From Phenylobacterium sp. (lineage in GTDB: Bacteria > Pseudomonadota > Alphaproteobacteria > Caulobacterales > Caulobacteraceae), in contig NZ_JANXWD010000154.1 in the NCBI RefSeq assembly GCF_025351295.1, positions 1 to 54,245 on the forward strand: 54,245 bases of DNA. Direction: 5' to 3'. The notes beneath the pieces are model-generated. The model saw only the letters and a program-made list of their open reading frames with translations, ran no database searches and was not told where the DNA came from. The stretch's first letter is position 1. Each line of letters opens with the position of its first letter. The translations under genes were made by a program, and so were the position numbers. This document shows positions 35,327-44,353 of this stretch, in pieces.

Positions 35327-37884
35327 GCGGCCACGATATTCACGATGCGGTCCTTGACCACAATGATCTTGCGGATCGTCAGGCCTTCGAGGCGCTGGGC
35401 GATCTCGGCGTCGGCCAGCACGATCCGCTCGACATCGGCAGGCTCGGCCCCGGCGGGAGCGGAGATCTCGCCCCGGCGCTTGCCGTTGACCTGGACGGGC
35501 AGGATCTTCACCGCGTCCTCGGTCAGGCCTAAGTCGAAGGCCGGCCATTCGGCTTCCACCACCATGCCGGCGCCGCCGATGCGCACCCAGCACTCCTCCG
35601 CCAGGTGCGGCGTGAACGGGCCGATCAGCCGGGCGAAGGCGCTCAGCGCCTCGTGCCGGGCGACCAGAATGGCGGGCGTGGCGCCGGCGGCGGGGTTGGC
35701 CTTCAGGAGATTCAGGAACTCGTACAGCCGCGCGATGCCGGAGTTGAAGCGGAAGGTGTCGATCGCCTCGGTCACCTGCTTGACCAGCCGGTGGGTGGCG
35801 CGCCGCAGGGCGTCGTCGGGTTCGCCGGCGGGGACATCGGCCGGCTGGCTGTCGAACTCGTCCCAGACCCGGTTGACGAAGCGCCAGGCGCCCTGGACGC
35901 CGGAGGTCGACCACTGGGTGTCGCGCTCGGGCGGGCTGTCGGAGAGCACGAACAGGCGCGCGGCGTCGACGCCATAGACCTCGAAGATCTCCTCCGGCGC
36001 CACGGTGTTCTTCTTGGACTTCGACATCTTCTCGATGTCGCCGATGCTCAGCGGCTCGCCGCCGTCGATCAGCCGCGCGCGCCGCGTGGCGCCCTCGGTC
36101 ACGAACTCCACCAGCGCCGGCTCGACCCACTCGCCGTTCTGCCGCCGGTAGGTCTCGTGGGTGACCATCCCCTGGGTGAACAGGCCGGCGAACGGCTCGC
36201 GCACGCTCAGCTGGCCGTCGTCGGCCAGCGCCTTGGTGACGAACCGGGCGTACAGCAGGTGCAGCACCGCATGCTCGATGCCCCCGATGTACTGGTCGAC
36301 CGGCAGCCAGTAGTCGGCGGCGGCCTTGTCGATCGGTTCCTCGGCATGGCTGTTGGCGAAGCGGGCGAAGTACCAGGAACTGTCCACGAAGGTGTCCAGG
36401 GTGTCGGTCTCGCGCGTCGCCGGCCCGCCGCAGATCGGGCAGGTGGTGTGCTTCCAGGTCGGGTGGCGTTCCAGGGCATTGCCGGACTTGCCGAACTCGA
36501 TGTCGGCCGGGTGGGTCACCGGCAGGGCGCTCTTGGGCAGCGGGACCACCCCGTCGGTCGCGCAGTGGACCACCGGGATCGGGCAGCCCCAGGCCCGCTG
36601 GCGCGAGACGCCCCAGTCCCGCAGCCGGAAGACCGTCGCGCCCTCGCCGTCGCCCTGGGCCTCGATCCGCTGAATCGCCCGGGCCTTGGCGGACTCGATG
36701 TCCAGTCCGTCCAGCTCTTTGGAATTGTACAGGATTCCCGGTCCGGTATAGGCCTCGTCGCCGATCGCGAACGTCGACGGCGCCTCGCCCGGCGGCAGCA
36801 CCACCGGCGTCACCGGCAGGCCATACTTACGGCAGAAGTCCAGGTCCCGCTGGTCGTGGGCCGGGCAGGCGAAGATGGCGCCCGTGCCGTAGTCCATCAG
36901 GATGAAGTTGGCGATCCAAACCGGCAGTTCCCAGTCGGGCTCGAACGGGTGCTTCACCCTCAGGCCGGTGTCGTAGCCGATCTTCTCGGCGGTCTCGATC
37001 TCGGCCTCGGTGGCGGCCCCCCGGCGGCAGGTCTCGATGAACGCGGCGGCGGCCGGATCCTTCGCCGCGATCTCGGCGGCCAGCGGGTGGTCGGCGGCGA
37101 TGCCGACGAAGCTCGCGCCGTACAGGGTGTCGGGGCGCGTGGTGTACACCTGCAGGTCGTTGTCTGAGCCTGCGCCTGCGAAGTGGAAGCGGAACTTCAG
37201 GCCCCTGGAGCGGCCGATCCAGTTCTCCTGCATCAACCGGACCTTGTCGGGCCAGCGGTCCAGGGTGGCCAGGTCGTCGACCAGTTGGTCGGCGTAGTCG
37301 GTGATGCGCATCGCCCACTGGTTCAGCTTGCGCTTCTCGACCAGCGCGTCGGAGCGCCAGCCGCGGCCGTCGATCACCTGCTCGTTGGCCAGGACGGTCT
37401 GGTCGACCGGGTCCCAGTTGACGACGCTCTCCTTGCGATAGACCAGGCCGCGGGCCATCAGGTCCAGGAACAGGGCCTGCTGCTTGCCGTAGTATTCCAC
37501 ATCGCAGGTGGCGAATTCGCGGCTCCAGTCGATCGCCAGGCCCAGCTGCTTCAGGTCCTGGCGCATGCGGGCGATGTTTTCGTAGGTCCAGGCCCGGGGG
37601 TCGACGCCGCGCTCCATGGCGGCGTTCTCGGCCGGCAGGCCGAAGGCGTCCCAGCCCATGGGATGCAGGACCGAGAAGCCGCGGGCGCGCTTGAAGCGGG
37701 CGATGACGTCGCCCAGCGAATAGTTGCGCACATGGCCCATGTGCACACGCCCCGAAGGGTAGGGGAACATCTCCAGCACATAGTACTTGGGCTTGGCGGG
37801 ATCGGCCACCGCCCGGAAGGCGTCGGCGTCGGTCCACGCCTTGCGCCATTTGGGCTCGGTTTCCTTGGGATTGTAGCGGGCCAT
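35323..37884 (-). CDS. leuS: Leucyl-tRNA synthetase
   Basis: An 853-residue class Ia synthetase. HIGH is HMGH at residues 48-51 in [21 protein letters not shown] is KMSKSKKN near residue 618. The CP1 editing domain, containing the T-rich [20 protein letters not shown], clears mischarged tRNA. A zinc-ribbon-like CPICGG is present in the later part. The ATG at 37884 ([13 protein letters not shown]) is used; an earlier in-frame ATG adds 13 unlikely residues. Confidence 0.97.
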   Translation of the reverse strand: MARYNPKETEPKWRKAWTDADAFRAVADPAKPKYYVLEMFPYPSGRVHMGHVRNYSLGDVIARFKRARGFSVLHPMGWDAFGLPAENAAMERGVDPRAWTYENIARMRQDLKQLGLAIDWSREFATCDVEYYGKQQALFLDLMARGLVYRKESVVNWDPVDQTVLANEQVIDGRGWRSDALVEKRKLNQWAMRITDYADQLVDDLATLDRWPDKVRLMQENWIGRSRGLKFRFHFAGAGSDNDLQVYTTRPDTLYGASFVGIAADHPLAAEIAAKDPAAAAFIETCRRGAATEAEIETAEKIGYDTGLRVKHPFEPDWELPVWIANFILMDYGTGAIFACPAHDQRDLDFCRKYGLPVTPVVLPPGEAPSTFAIGDEAYTGPGILYNSKELDGLDIESAKARAIQRIEAQGDGEGATVFRLRDWGVSRQRAWGCPIPVVHCATDGVVPLPKSALPVTHPADIEFGKSGNALERHPTWKHTTCPICGGPATRETDTLDTFVDSSWYFARFANSHAEEPIDKAAADYWLPVDQYIGGIEHAVLHLLYARFVTKALADDGQLSVREPFAGLFTQGMVTHETYRRQNGEWVEPALVEFVTEGATRRARLIDGGEPLSIGDIEKMSKSKKNTVAPEEIFEVYGVDAARLFVLSDSPPERDTQWSTSGVQGAWRFVNRVWDEFDSQPADVPAGEPDDALRRATHRLVKQVTEAIDTFRFNSGIARLYEFLNLLKANPAAGATPAILVARHEALSAFARLIGPFTPHLAEECWVRIGGAGMVVEAEWPAFDLGLTEDAVKILPVQVNGKRRGEISAPAGAEPADVERIVLADAEIAQRLEGLTIRKIIVVKDRIVNIVAA

Positions 37885-37969
37885 GACGACGGGCCTTTGG
37901 ACTGGAGTGGGACTTCCGGTCAACGGCCGAGTGTATTCGAGCGCGCCGACAGACGAACGGAGGGCTGGA

Positions 37970-38449
37970 TCAGCCCTTGATGTTCGAAAGTCGAAGCTGG
38001 CGCGCCCGCGTCAGGATGGAGTTCTCGATGTCCGTCTCGGTCTGGCTGGCGTGCGGGGCGTCGATCCAGTTGCCGTCCGCGCCCTTGTTCTGCTTGAACA
38101 CGGCCACGTTCAGCCCGTCCGCGCGCAGGCGCGAATCCAGGATGTAGACGGTGCACTTGAAGCGCTCGTCCGGCTTTTCCGGGTTGGTGTACCAGTCGGT
38201 GACGATCACGCCGCCGTAGGGATCCGCCGACTGCAGTGGCATGAACGACAAGGTGTCCAGCGACGCGCGCCACAGGTAGCCGTTGACGCCGATCGCCGCG
38301 GCGTTGTCGGCGGCCGGTCGGACCTTGTTGCTGTTGCCGGTGAATGGCACATGCAGGCTGCCGCAGCCCGCCACCGCGACGAGGCTGACCGCAGTGGCCG
38401 CGAAGATCGCGCCACGCATCCGATTACCGCGCACAAACGGCATAAGCAT
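37970..38449 (-). CDS. DUF3576 lipoprotein
   Basis: A 159-residue predicted lipoprotein. The hydrophobic leader ends in the lipobox VAGC with Cys29. The mature part contains [20 protein letters not shown] and [20 protein letters not shown], strong marks of the DUF3576 family found in alphaproteobacteria. Function is unknown. The ATG at 38449 is preceded by TTGGAGACAG; other in-frame ATGs at 38443 and 38419 are possible. It lies upstream of leuS in the same direction. Confidence 0.87.
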   Translation of the reverse strand: MLMPFVRGNRMRGAIFAATAVSLVAVAGCGSLHVPFTGNSNKVRPAADNAAAIGVNGYLWRASLDTLSFMPLQSADPYGGVIVTDWYTNPEKPDERFKCTVYILDSRLRADGLNVAVFKQNKGADGNWIDAPHASQTETDIENSILTRARQLRLSNIKG

Positions 38450-38711
38450 CTGTCTCCAACCTTTTCCGCGGCGCCGAAGCGCCACGGCACCGCCCCCGCG
38501 CCGGGGCCTCTATAACAACCCGTGCAAGAGCGCCAAACAGGAATCGCGTGGCCTAACCGCCACAGGCGCCGGGCATCTCGCCGCAGAGGGACACCCTATG
38601 CGCGAGTCCGGTTGACCGGATTTCCCCAAGCCCCTTAATCGGCTGGCAATCGCGCAGCTGTGTAATGTGGCAGGTCGCGATGATCGATCGTTGGGACTAT
38701 ATAGGCAGGCC

Positions 38712-39095
38712 ATGACCTTCCGCCGCATCAGCATGATGATCGCCGCGGCCACGCTGATGAGCGCGGCAGCCGGTGGCGCATGGGCGGCCGACAAGGCCAG
38801 GCCGATGGACTTCACGGTGCGCTCCGAGCCGTTGGCGCTGGCCCCGAACTCCGGCCGGACACTGAAGTGGGACGCCAGCAAGGGGCATTTCGGCTTCACG
38901 CTGGAGATGCAGCAGCCCGACGAACGGCCGCTGGTGCCGAACGATATCCAGGCCGGCGCCTATTTCCGGATCACGCCGTCGATCCGGGTCGGGGGCTCGG
39001 TCGCCCTGGGCGAACAGGACCTGACCCCGCGCGCCAACCAGGCCCGCCCGGCGACCACTCCCAAGGTCCGCCTCGAGTCGACCTTCAGGTTCTAG
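38712..39095 (+). CDS. ntrZ: NtrZ-family periplasmic regulatory protein
   Basis: A 127-residue protein with a cleavable signal peptide (basic MTFRR, hydrophobic core, likely cleavage after GGAWA near residue 25). The mature part includes PMDFTVRSEPLALAPNSG, LKWDASKGHFGFTLEM and ITPSIRVGGSVALGEQDL, matching Caulobacter NtrZ as I recall it. NtrZ is described as a periplasmic inhibitor of the sensor kinase NtrY. No ntrY/ntrX genes are in the window. Position next to leuS/DUF3576 fits Caulobacter synteny. Confidence 0.75.
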   Translation: MTFRRISMMIAAATLMSAAAGGAWAADKARPMDFTVRSEPLALAPNSGRTLKWDASKGHFGFTLEMQQPDERPLVPNDIQAGAYFRITPSIRVGGSVALGEQDLTPRANQARPATTPKVRLESTFRF

Positions 39096-39146
39096 GGCCG
39101 GGTATCCAATACCGTTCATCCCGGCGAATTTTATGCCATTGAAATT

Positions 39147-39788
39147 TCACATGCCGATCAGGTCTGCGCCCACGGGCGCGAGCCCCTCCACCGCCGCCAA
39201 GCCGATCAGGCCCGAGTCCCGCAGACGGCGGGCTGTTTTGTCGTTGATCCCTCCCAGCGCATAGGCCGCACGGCCGGCAGCCCGGACGCGGATGGCCAGG
39301 CGGATCGGGCCAAGCGCGCCGGCGGCTGACGTGCTCCGCGACGGCAGGGCGACCGAGAGCACCACGGCGTCGGCGCCGCTCCGGCGTGCGGCGGCGAGCG
39401 AGTGGGCGGCGCTGGTCACGATCCACCCCGGGTTGGCGCGCTTCAAGGGTCCGGCGCGATGGGCCAGGCGCTCGGGCAGATGAACGCCGTCCGCGCCGAC
39501 CCGGTGGGCAAGGCCCCAGTCCTGACCGATCAGCAGTGTCAGGCCGCGCGACCGGGCGATGGCTTTCAGCCGCCGCGCACGGGCCTCGGCGTCGGGGGCC
39601 CCGAAGGCCCGGTAGACGATGGCGCTGCCGGCCGCCAGGCGCCGTGCGACCGCCTCCGGATCGGGCGTGCGGACCGGGTCGGTGAAGAACAGCAGCGCCG
39701 GCAGGGCCTTCCGCAGCCGCCGTCGCGCCGCTAAGAGCCGGGCCGTCCGCTGCAAGGTCCAGAACCCCGAAATGTCCGCCGCTCCCAC
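39147..39788 (-). CDS. Thiamine-phosphate-synthase-like (ThiE/TenI fold) protein
   Basis: A 213-residue TIM-barrel protein. LLFFTDPVRTPDP, VGADGVHLPE and AAYALGGINDKTARRL follow the ThiE pattern. The substrate/metal motif INDxxxLA of ThiE is changed to IGQDWGLAHR, so activity as a true thiamine-phosphate synthase is uncertain. The chosen ATG at 39788 overlaps the divergent yggS start by 17 bases; a TTG at 39755 would avoid this and shorten the protein by 11 residues. Confidence 0.75.
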   Translation of the reverse strand: MGAADISGFWTLQRTARLLAARRRLRKALPALLFFTDPVRTPDPEAVARRLAAGSAIVYRAFGAPDAEARARRLKAIARSRGLTLLIGQDWGLAHRVGADGVHLPERLAHRAGPLKRANPGWIVTSAAHSLAAARRSGADAVVLSVALPSRSTSAAGALGPIRLAIRVRAAGRAAYALGGINDKTARRLRDSGLIGLAAVEGLAPVGADLIGM

Positions 39789-40440
39789 CGCCCAAGGCTA
39801 TGACGACGTGGTGGCCCGGATCGCCCGCGCCGCGCAAGCCGCCGGGCGCCTAGCCGGCGCGGTGACCCTGGTGGCGGTGTCCAAGCAGCAGCCCTGGGAA
39901 GCGATCGAGCCGGTGCTGGCGGCCGGGCAGCGGGTGTTCGGCGAGAACCGCGTGCAGGAAGCCCTGGCCCGCTGGGCGGGCAAGACGGCCGCCGGGGGCC
40001 TGACGCTCCATCTGATCGGGCCGCTGCAGACCAACAAGGCGAAGGACGCGGTCGCGCACTTCGGCGTGATCGAGACCCTGGACCGGGAGAAACTGGCCCG
40101 CGCCCTGGCCGACGAGGTGCAGAAACAGGGCCGCACGCCGCGCCTCTACATCCAGGTGAACACCGGCGAGGAGGCGCAGAAGGCCGGCGTGATCCCCGCC
40201 GAGGCCGACGCTTTCATCGCCGCGGTGCGCGGCGCCTACGGCCTCACGCCCGAGGGCCTGATGTGTATCCCGCCCGCCGGCGAACCGGCCGGGCCCCACT
40301 TCGCCCTGCTGCGCAAGATCGCCGAGCGCAACGGGCTCTCGAAGCTGTCGATGGGCATGAGCGGGGATTTCGAGACGGCGATCCGCTTCGGGGCCACCAG
40401 CGTGCGCGTGGGCTCGGCGGTATTCGGGGCGCGGGGATAG
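39772..40440 (+). CDS. Pyridoxal-phosphate homeostasis protein (YggS/PLPBP family)
   Basis: A 222-residue PLP-binding barrel protein. The PLP lysine is Lys38 in VTLVAVSKQQPWEAI, followed by FGENRVQEA. C-terminal motifs LSKLSMGMSGDFETAI and GATSVRVGSAVFG bind the phosphate. YggS-type proteins influence vitamin B6 and amino-acid balance without known catalysis. The start ATG at 39772 overlaps the divergent ThiE-like gene. Confidence 0.94.
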   Translation: MSAAPTAQGYDDVVARIARAAQAAGRLAGAVTLVAVSKQQPWEAIEPVLAAGQRVFGENRVQEALARWAGKTAAGGLTLHLIGPLQTNKAKDAVAHFGVIETLDREKLARALADEVQKQGRTPRLYIQVNTGEEAQKAGVIPAEADAFIAAVRGAYGLTPEGLMCIPPAGEPAGPHFALLRKIAERNGLSKLSMGMSGDFETAIRFGATSVRVGSAVFGARG

Positions 40441-40446
40441 GGCCGC

Positions 40447-40950
40447 CTACGCCCTGATGTCCACCGCGTCGCCGGGCTTGGCGACCGACAGCAGGTCTTC
40501 CAGGTCCTGCCGCGCGACGGCCACGCAGCCCTGGGTCGGCGGATAACCGGGCTTGGCCACGTGCAGGAAGATCGCCGAGCCTAACCCCGCGACCGGCGGG
40601 TCGTCGTTATGGCCCAGCACGACGACGATGTCGTAAGCTCCGTCATCTCGCCACAGCGCCTCGGCGCTGGCCGGATGGGGCAGCTTGACGGGTCGGTTGT
40701 AGGCCGGGTCGGCGGGATCGTCGCACCAGCCGTCGTCCTCGGCCATGCAGCGGACCCGGAACTCGGTGGCCGGCGGCGGGCCGCGGTCGGGGCGATAGAT
40801 CACCTCGCGGATCGGCCATACCCCGGCCGGCGAGGCGCCGTCGCCCTCCCGCTTGGCCGCGGCCGGCGTCACCCCGGCGGGGCCCAGGGCGCAGCGCACG
40901 CGGCGCCCGCCGATGTCCAGAACCCCGTCTGCCGTGGCGGTGAAGCGCAC
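40447..40950 (-). CDS. L,D-transpeptidase-like YkuD-domain protein
   Basis: A 167-residue protein with an almost complete YkuD catalytic domain. The catalytic region is SAIFLHVAKPGYPPTQGCVA, with His and Cys in the YkuD arrangement (HxxxxxxxxxxGC). It would cross-link peptidoglycan or process murein peptides. No signal peptide is visible from any start, which is unusual for a periplasmic enzyme. The GTG at 40950, preceded by AGGGGGTCAAG, is chosen; the longer frame overlaps the divergent response-regulator gene. Confidence 0.83.
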   Translation of the reverse strand: MRFTATADGVLDIGGRRVRCALGPAGVTPAAAKREGDGASPAGVWPIREVIYRPDRGPPPATEFRVRCMAEDDGWCDDPADPAYNRPVKLPHPASAEALWRDDGAYDIVVVLGHNDDPPVAGLGSAIFLHVAKPGYPPTQGCVAVARQDLEDLLSVAKPGDAVDIRA

Positions 40951-41017
40951 CTTGACCCCCTGGCGGTTTGGCGAATCCCTTTGGCGCGAAGCGCTGAGAT
41001 GGTGTTTGTTGCCGCCC

Positions 41018-41701
41018 ATGGCTCAACGCAAGACTCTCCTCATCGTCGACGACGACCAGGACCTTCGCGGGGCGATCGCCGAACAGCTCCAGGCGGAGGG
41101 TTTCGAGGTCGTCGAGGCGGCGACGGCCGGTGATGGCGTTCGCCAGGCGCGCGAGGCCAAGCCCGATGTCATCCTGCTCGACGTCGACCTGCCGGACATG
41201 GACGGGCGCGAAGCCTGCCGGCGGATGCGCGAGGACGGGGTGTCGACCCCGGTGATCATGCTGACCGCCGCCGACACCGACGACGACACGGTCAAGGGCC
41301 TCGGTTCCGGCGCCAACGACTACGTGACCAAGCCCTACAAGTTCGCCGTCCTGCTGGCCCGCATCCGGGTGCAGCTGCGCGACTATGAGCATTCCGAAGG
41401 CGCGGTCTTCCGCCTGGGCGCCTATGAGTTTCGCCCCGCCGCCAAGCTGCTGGTGGACGAGAAGGGCAAGAAGATCCGCCTGACGGAGAAGGAAACCAAC
41501 ATCCTGAAATACCTCTACCGCGCCGGCGAAAAGGCCGTGTCGCGCGAGGAATTGCTGGCCGAGGTGTGGGGCTACAACGCCGGGGTGACCACCCACACCC
41601 TGGAAACCCACGTCTACCGCCTGCGCCAGAAGATCGAGCCCGACCCGGCCAACGCGCGCCTGCTGCTGACCGAGCAGGGCGGATACAAGCTGGCGCCTTG
41701 A
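41018..41701 (+). CDS. cenR: OmpR-family response regulator (CenR-like)
   Basis: A 227-residue response regulator. The receiver domain has the acidic pair Asp11-Asp12, phospho-acceptor Asp55 in VILLDVDLPDMDG and the conserved Lys in YVTKPYKF. The C-terminal winged helix is KKIRLTEKETNILKYLYRAG and LETHVYRLRQKIEP. No sensor kinase is adjacent. In Caulobacter the essential envelope regulator CenR lies near leuS and parB, and the gene order here matches; the symbol rests on that remembered synteny. Confidence 0.8.
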   Translation: MAQRKTLLIVDDDQDLRGAIAEQLQAEGFEVVEAATAGDGVRQAREAKPDVILLDVDLPDMDGREACRRMREDGVSTPVIMLTAADTDDDTVKGLGSGANDYVTKPYKFAVLLARIRVQLRDYEHSEGAVFRLGAYEFRPAAKLLVDEKGKKIRLTEKETNILKYLYRAGEKAVSREELLAEVWGYNAGVTTHTLETHVYRLRQKIEPDPANARLLLTEQGGYKLAP

Positions 41702-41716
41702 AAGCTTACTAAAGCT
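41701..41716. promoter_or_regulatory. Direct repeats upstream of the toxin-antitoxin operon
   Basis: AAAGCT occurs at 41701-41706 and 41711-41716, ten bases (one helical turn) apart, just before the antitoxin start. Such spacing suits a dimeric repressor. The surrounding AAATTTGG segment is AT-rich against the local background. Operator function is inference. Confidence 0.35.
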
Positions 41717-41731
41717 GCATCAAATTTGGCG

Positions 41732-42166
41732 GTGAGGGAGGCTTCCATAGGCCGCTATGAACCCCTGCGCGCATTCCTCGAACAGCAGCCCGCGGATCGC
41801 GTGACGCTCACGTTTCGCGAGGTCGAGGCGGTTTTGGGCGCGTCGTTGCCCAACTCAAAAAAATATCCCGCCTGGTGGAGCAATAATCCGTCCAACAACC
41901 CGATGACGAAGGTCTGGCTCGACGCGGGCTTTGTGACGGAACAGGTCGACACCATAGCTGAAAAGCTTGTGTTTCGCCGCGCCGTCGCTTCTGAGCGCGG
42001 CGCCGGCCTGGAGGAAGGCCCGGTCATGTACCCCTTGTCCCCGAAGGGCCGCTCGGGCGACTGGCTCGCGCGCTTGCGGGCCGAACTCGGCGGCACGGTC
42101 AAGGTCGCTCCCAGTTGGGATCTGACCAGCCCTGCGGGCGAAGTCTGGGATGCTGAGCGGGAATGA
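41732..42166 (+). CDS. Antitoxin with DUF7662-like N domain and VapB-like C terminus
   Basis: A 144-residue protein. Residues ~8-75 (YEPLRAFLEQQPADRVTLTF, EVEAVLGASLP, YPAWWSNN, VWLDAGF) match a small helical domain known in scattered bacterial proteins (DUF7662-like). The last ~35 residues (LRAELGGTVKVAPSWDLTSP, then GEVWDAE) resemble the toxin-wrapping tail of VapB/Phd-type antitoxins. The usual AbrB, ribbon-helix-helix or Phd DNA-binding domain is absent. Starts at GTG 41732 or TTG 41726. It overlaps the PIN toxin gene by four bases. Confidence 0.75.
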   Translation: MREASIGRYEPLRAFLEQQPADRVTLTFREVEAVLGASLPNSKKYPAWWSNNPSNNPMTKVWLDAGFVTEQVDTIAEKLVFRRAVASERGAGLEEGPVMYPLSPKGRSGDWLARLRAELGGTVKVAPSWDLTSPAGEVWDAERE

Positions 42167-42576
42167 GTCGGCCGATCCTGCTCGACACCTGCGCCCTCCT
42201 GTGGATCGCCAACAATGAAACGCTGCGCCCTGAGGCCGAGGCGGCGCTGCAGCAGATGGCGCCGGTCCTGGATGGAATCCTGGTCTCCCCGATATCGGCC
42301 TGGGAAATCGGCCAACTGGCCTCGCGCGGTCGGCTAAGGCTCGCCATCGACCCGTTGCGCTGGTTTCAAAGAAGCCTCGATCGCGGCATGGCGCTGGCGC
42401 CCCTCCCGGTGTCCGTCCTCGTCGCAAGTGCGTTCTTGCCGGGCGACCGGTTGCGGGACCCTGCCGACAAGATTCTAGCTGCGACGGCCCGGCAGTTCGG
42501 ATACCGCCTGATGACCCGCGACCTGCCGCTTCTGGACCTGAGCGCGGAGGGCCACCTCGACGCCATCGCCTGCTAA
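42163..42576 (+). CDS. PIN-domain toxin (VapC family)
   Basis: A 137-residue PIN-domain ribonuclease. The acidic cluster is visible: Asp8 in ILLDTCALLWIA, Glu48 in SPISAWEIG, Asp99/Asp102 in RDPADKILAATAR and Asp120 in LMTRDLPLL. VapC toxins cut tRNA or rRNA when not bound by antitoxin. The ATG overlaps the antitoxin stop (ATGA). Its TAA overlaps the stop of the convergent xthA gene, sharing four bases (CTAA). The subfamily with LLDTCALLW usually pairs with Phd/VapB-type antitoxins. Confidence 0.92.
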   Translation: MSRPILLDTCALLWIANNETLRPEAEAALQQMAPVLDGILVSPISAWEIGQLASRGRLRLAIDPLRWFQRSLDRGMALAPLPVSVLVASAFLPGDRLRDPADKILAATARQFGYRLMTRDLPLLDLSAEGHLDAIAC

Positions 42577-43379
42577 AGCACCAGGTCCGCTGACACCGGC
42601 GCGTGGTCGCTTGGGCGTTCCCACTCGCGCACGTCGTCGTGGATGCGCGCCGCGGGGGCGCCCAGTCGGAAGGCGGCGTCCCTCAGCCCCGGCGTCACCA
42701 GGATGTGGTCCAGGCGCAGGCCGCGGGCGGATGCACGGAAGTCCTGGGCGCGGTAGCTCCACCAGGAGGCCAGTTTCTCGGGCTCTGGCGTGGTCTCGCG
42801 CATCAGGTCGATGAAGCCCAGGGAGGCCTCCAGCGCCCGGAAGGCTTCGATCTCCACGGGGGTGTGGCTGACCACCTTGGACATGTACCTGTGGTTCCAG
42901 ACGTCGAACTCACCCGGCGCCACGTTCAGGTCGCCGACGATCGCCAGCGGCGCCTTGGGGTCGCGACGGCCCAGTTCGGCGGTCAGCTTCTCGTAGAAGT
43001 CCAGTTTGTGGTCGAACTTGGGATTCTGCACCCGGTCGGGCGTGTCGCCGCCGGCCGGGATATAGAAGTTATGGATCTCGACGCCCGCCACCGTCGCGCC
43101 CACGCAGCGGGCGTGACCCTCGCGGCAGACCTGCAGGGGCGGCGCCGCCCCAAGCGGCAGGCGCGAGGCGATGGCGACGCCATGCCAGCTCTTCTGGCCG
43201 GCGATCTTCAGGTGCGGCAGGCCCATCTCGACGAAGGCGTTCACCGGGAACTCGCCCTCGCGGCACTTGATCTCCTGCAGGCACAGCACGTCCGGCGCCT
43301 GCTCGGCCACGAAGCGGGCGGCCTGCTCGGCGCGCAGGCGGACGGAATTGACGTTCCAGGTGCAGATTCGCAGGCGCAT
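42573..43379 (-). CDS. xthA: Exodeoxyribonuclease III
   Basis: A 268-residue AP endonuclease/3'-5' exonuclease of the EEP family. Signatures: RICTWNVNSVRLR at the N terminus, CLQEIKCREGEFP with the metal-binding Glu, GDLNVAPGEFDVWN, and RLDHILVTPGL with C-terminal ERPSDHAPV. It repairs abasic sites in DNA. The ATG at 43379 gives the canonical MRLRICTWN start. It converges on the toxin gene, with overlapping stops. Confidence 0.95.
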   Translation of the reverse strand: MRLRICTWNVNSVRLRAEQAARFVAEQAPDVLCLQEIKCREGEFPVNAFVEMGLPHLKIAGQKSWHGVAIASRLPLGAAPPLQVCREGHARCVGATVAGVEIHNFYIPAGGDTPDRVQNPKFDHKLDFYEKLTAELGRRDPKAPLAIVGDLNVAPGEFDVWNHRYMSKVVSHTPVEIEAFRALEASLGFIDLMRETTPEPEKLASWWSYRAQDFRASARGLRLDHILVTPGLRDAAFRLGAPAARIHDDVREWERPSDHAPVSADLVL

Positions 43380-43403
43380 GCCGGTGTCTTTAGGGGCTCG
43401 GGA

Positions 43404-43442
43404 CGCAAAAGAAAGCCCGGGCGCATGGCGAGCGCCCGGGCT
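43404..43442 (-). terminator. Intrinsic terminator after the LolA-like gene
   Basis: Read on the minus strand, AGCCCGGGCGC, a seven-base loop and GCGCCCGGGCT form a perfect 11-bp stem (43414-43442), followed by TTCTTTTGCG. This is the clearest stem plus T-rich tail in the window. It separates the lolA-like gene from xthA, which begins 35 bases further on. Confidence 0.75.
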
Positions 43443-43611
43443 GTTCAGTTGTCTCTCATGCCGCCGCCGGGAGGGGATAGGTTCCGGCACGGGTTTCGTC
43501 GGCACGCTCGGCGCGCAGACGACGTAGTGGCAATATCGTCACGGCATGACAGTTTGTCAAAGGACTTCGTATTAATGCTTGCATGTGTCGCCCGGGACAC
43601 ATTTCGGCGGA

Positions 43612-44259
43612 TCAGACCTTGCCGCGTCCGACGTTCTTCGGCCGGGGGTCCTTCAGCACGAACAGGTCGCGATCCAGGCCCGAGGCGCGCTCCAGGCCGA
43701 TCAGCTGCACCCGGGTGGGCCGGCTCTGGGCGTCGGTGACGGTCCAGCCGGCCAGCGCCAGCGGAGCGTCGGTGAAGGTGAGCGTTATGGTCCCAGCCGT
43801 CTCCTTCCTGCCGTCGCGGGCGGTGATGGCGAAGCCGTCGGCCATGCGCGCCACGCGGGTGACGGCGACGCCCCGATCCAGCCGGATCGTCCGGGCCAGG
43901 AACAGCGACAGCGGCGTGGCCGCCAGCGGGTAGGAATCGAAGGTCTTCAGGCGCGCGTCCTGCACCGACACCACGCCGCCGTCGGAGACCACCAGCAGGC
44001 CGGAGGGCGGGTCGTAGGCGAACCGCGCCTTGCCGGGCCGCTTCAGAAACAGCTGGCCGGTGGTGGTGCGGCCCCGCGCGTCGGTCTGGGCGAAGCGGGC
44101 CTTGGCCTCGGTCAGGCCCTCCAGATAGGCGACCGCGCGGTCGACCAGCGCCTGGTCTGCCGCCGCCAGGGGGGCTTGCGGGGCCGCCTGGCCAAAGGCC
44201 GGGCCGGCCAGCGGCGCTGCGGCCAGGGCCAAGGTCAGGCTGCGGCGGGTGAAGGTCAT
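43612..44259 (-). CDS. LolA-family outer-membrane lipoprotein carrier protein
   Basis: A 215-residue periplasmic protein. A signal peptide (MTFTRRSLTLALAAAPLAGP, with cleavage near FGQA) precedes the LolA-like half-barrel, with LTEAKARFAQTDARG and GQLFLKRPGKARFAYDPPSG, then LVVSDGGVVSVQD. LolA carries lipoproteins from LolCDE to LolB. The RR in the signal is not a full Tat motif. The ATG at 44259 is preferred over upstream ATGs. A strong terminator lies downstream. Confidence 0.9.
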   Translation of the reverse strand: MTFTRRSLTLALAAAPLAGPAFGQAAPQAPLAAADQALVDRAVAYLEGLTEAKARFAQTDARGRTTTGQLFLKRPGKARFAYDPPSGLLVVSDGGVVSVQDARLKTFDSYPLAATPLSLFLARTIRLDRGVAVTRVARMADGFAITARDGRKETAGTITLTFTDAPLALAGWTVTDAQSRPTRVQLIGLERASGLDRDLFVLKDPRPKNVGRGKV

Positions 44260-44353
44260 GGCGGGTTCCATAAACGGGGGTGTCGCATGCCCGCTGGGCG
44301 GCAATAGGGCGTGGACGGGTCCGGGCGCAACGCTGACGGGCAGGCGCCCGTTC

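Noticed and set aside
43584..43601. TGTGTC-GCCCGG-GACACA inverted repeat after the LolA-like gene
   Set aside because: Only six pairs and no T tract; the stronger terminator at 43404-43442 explains termination better.
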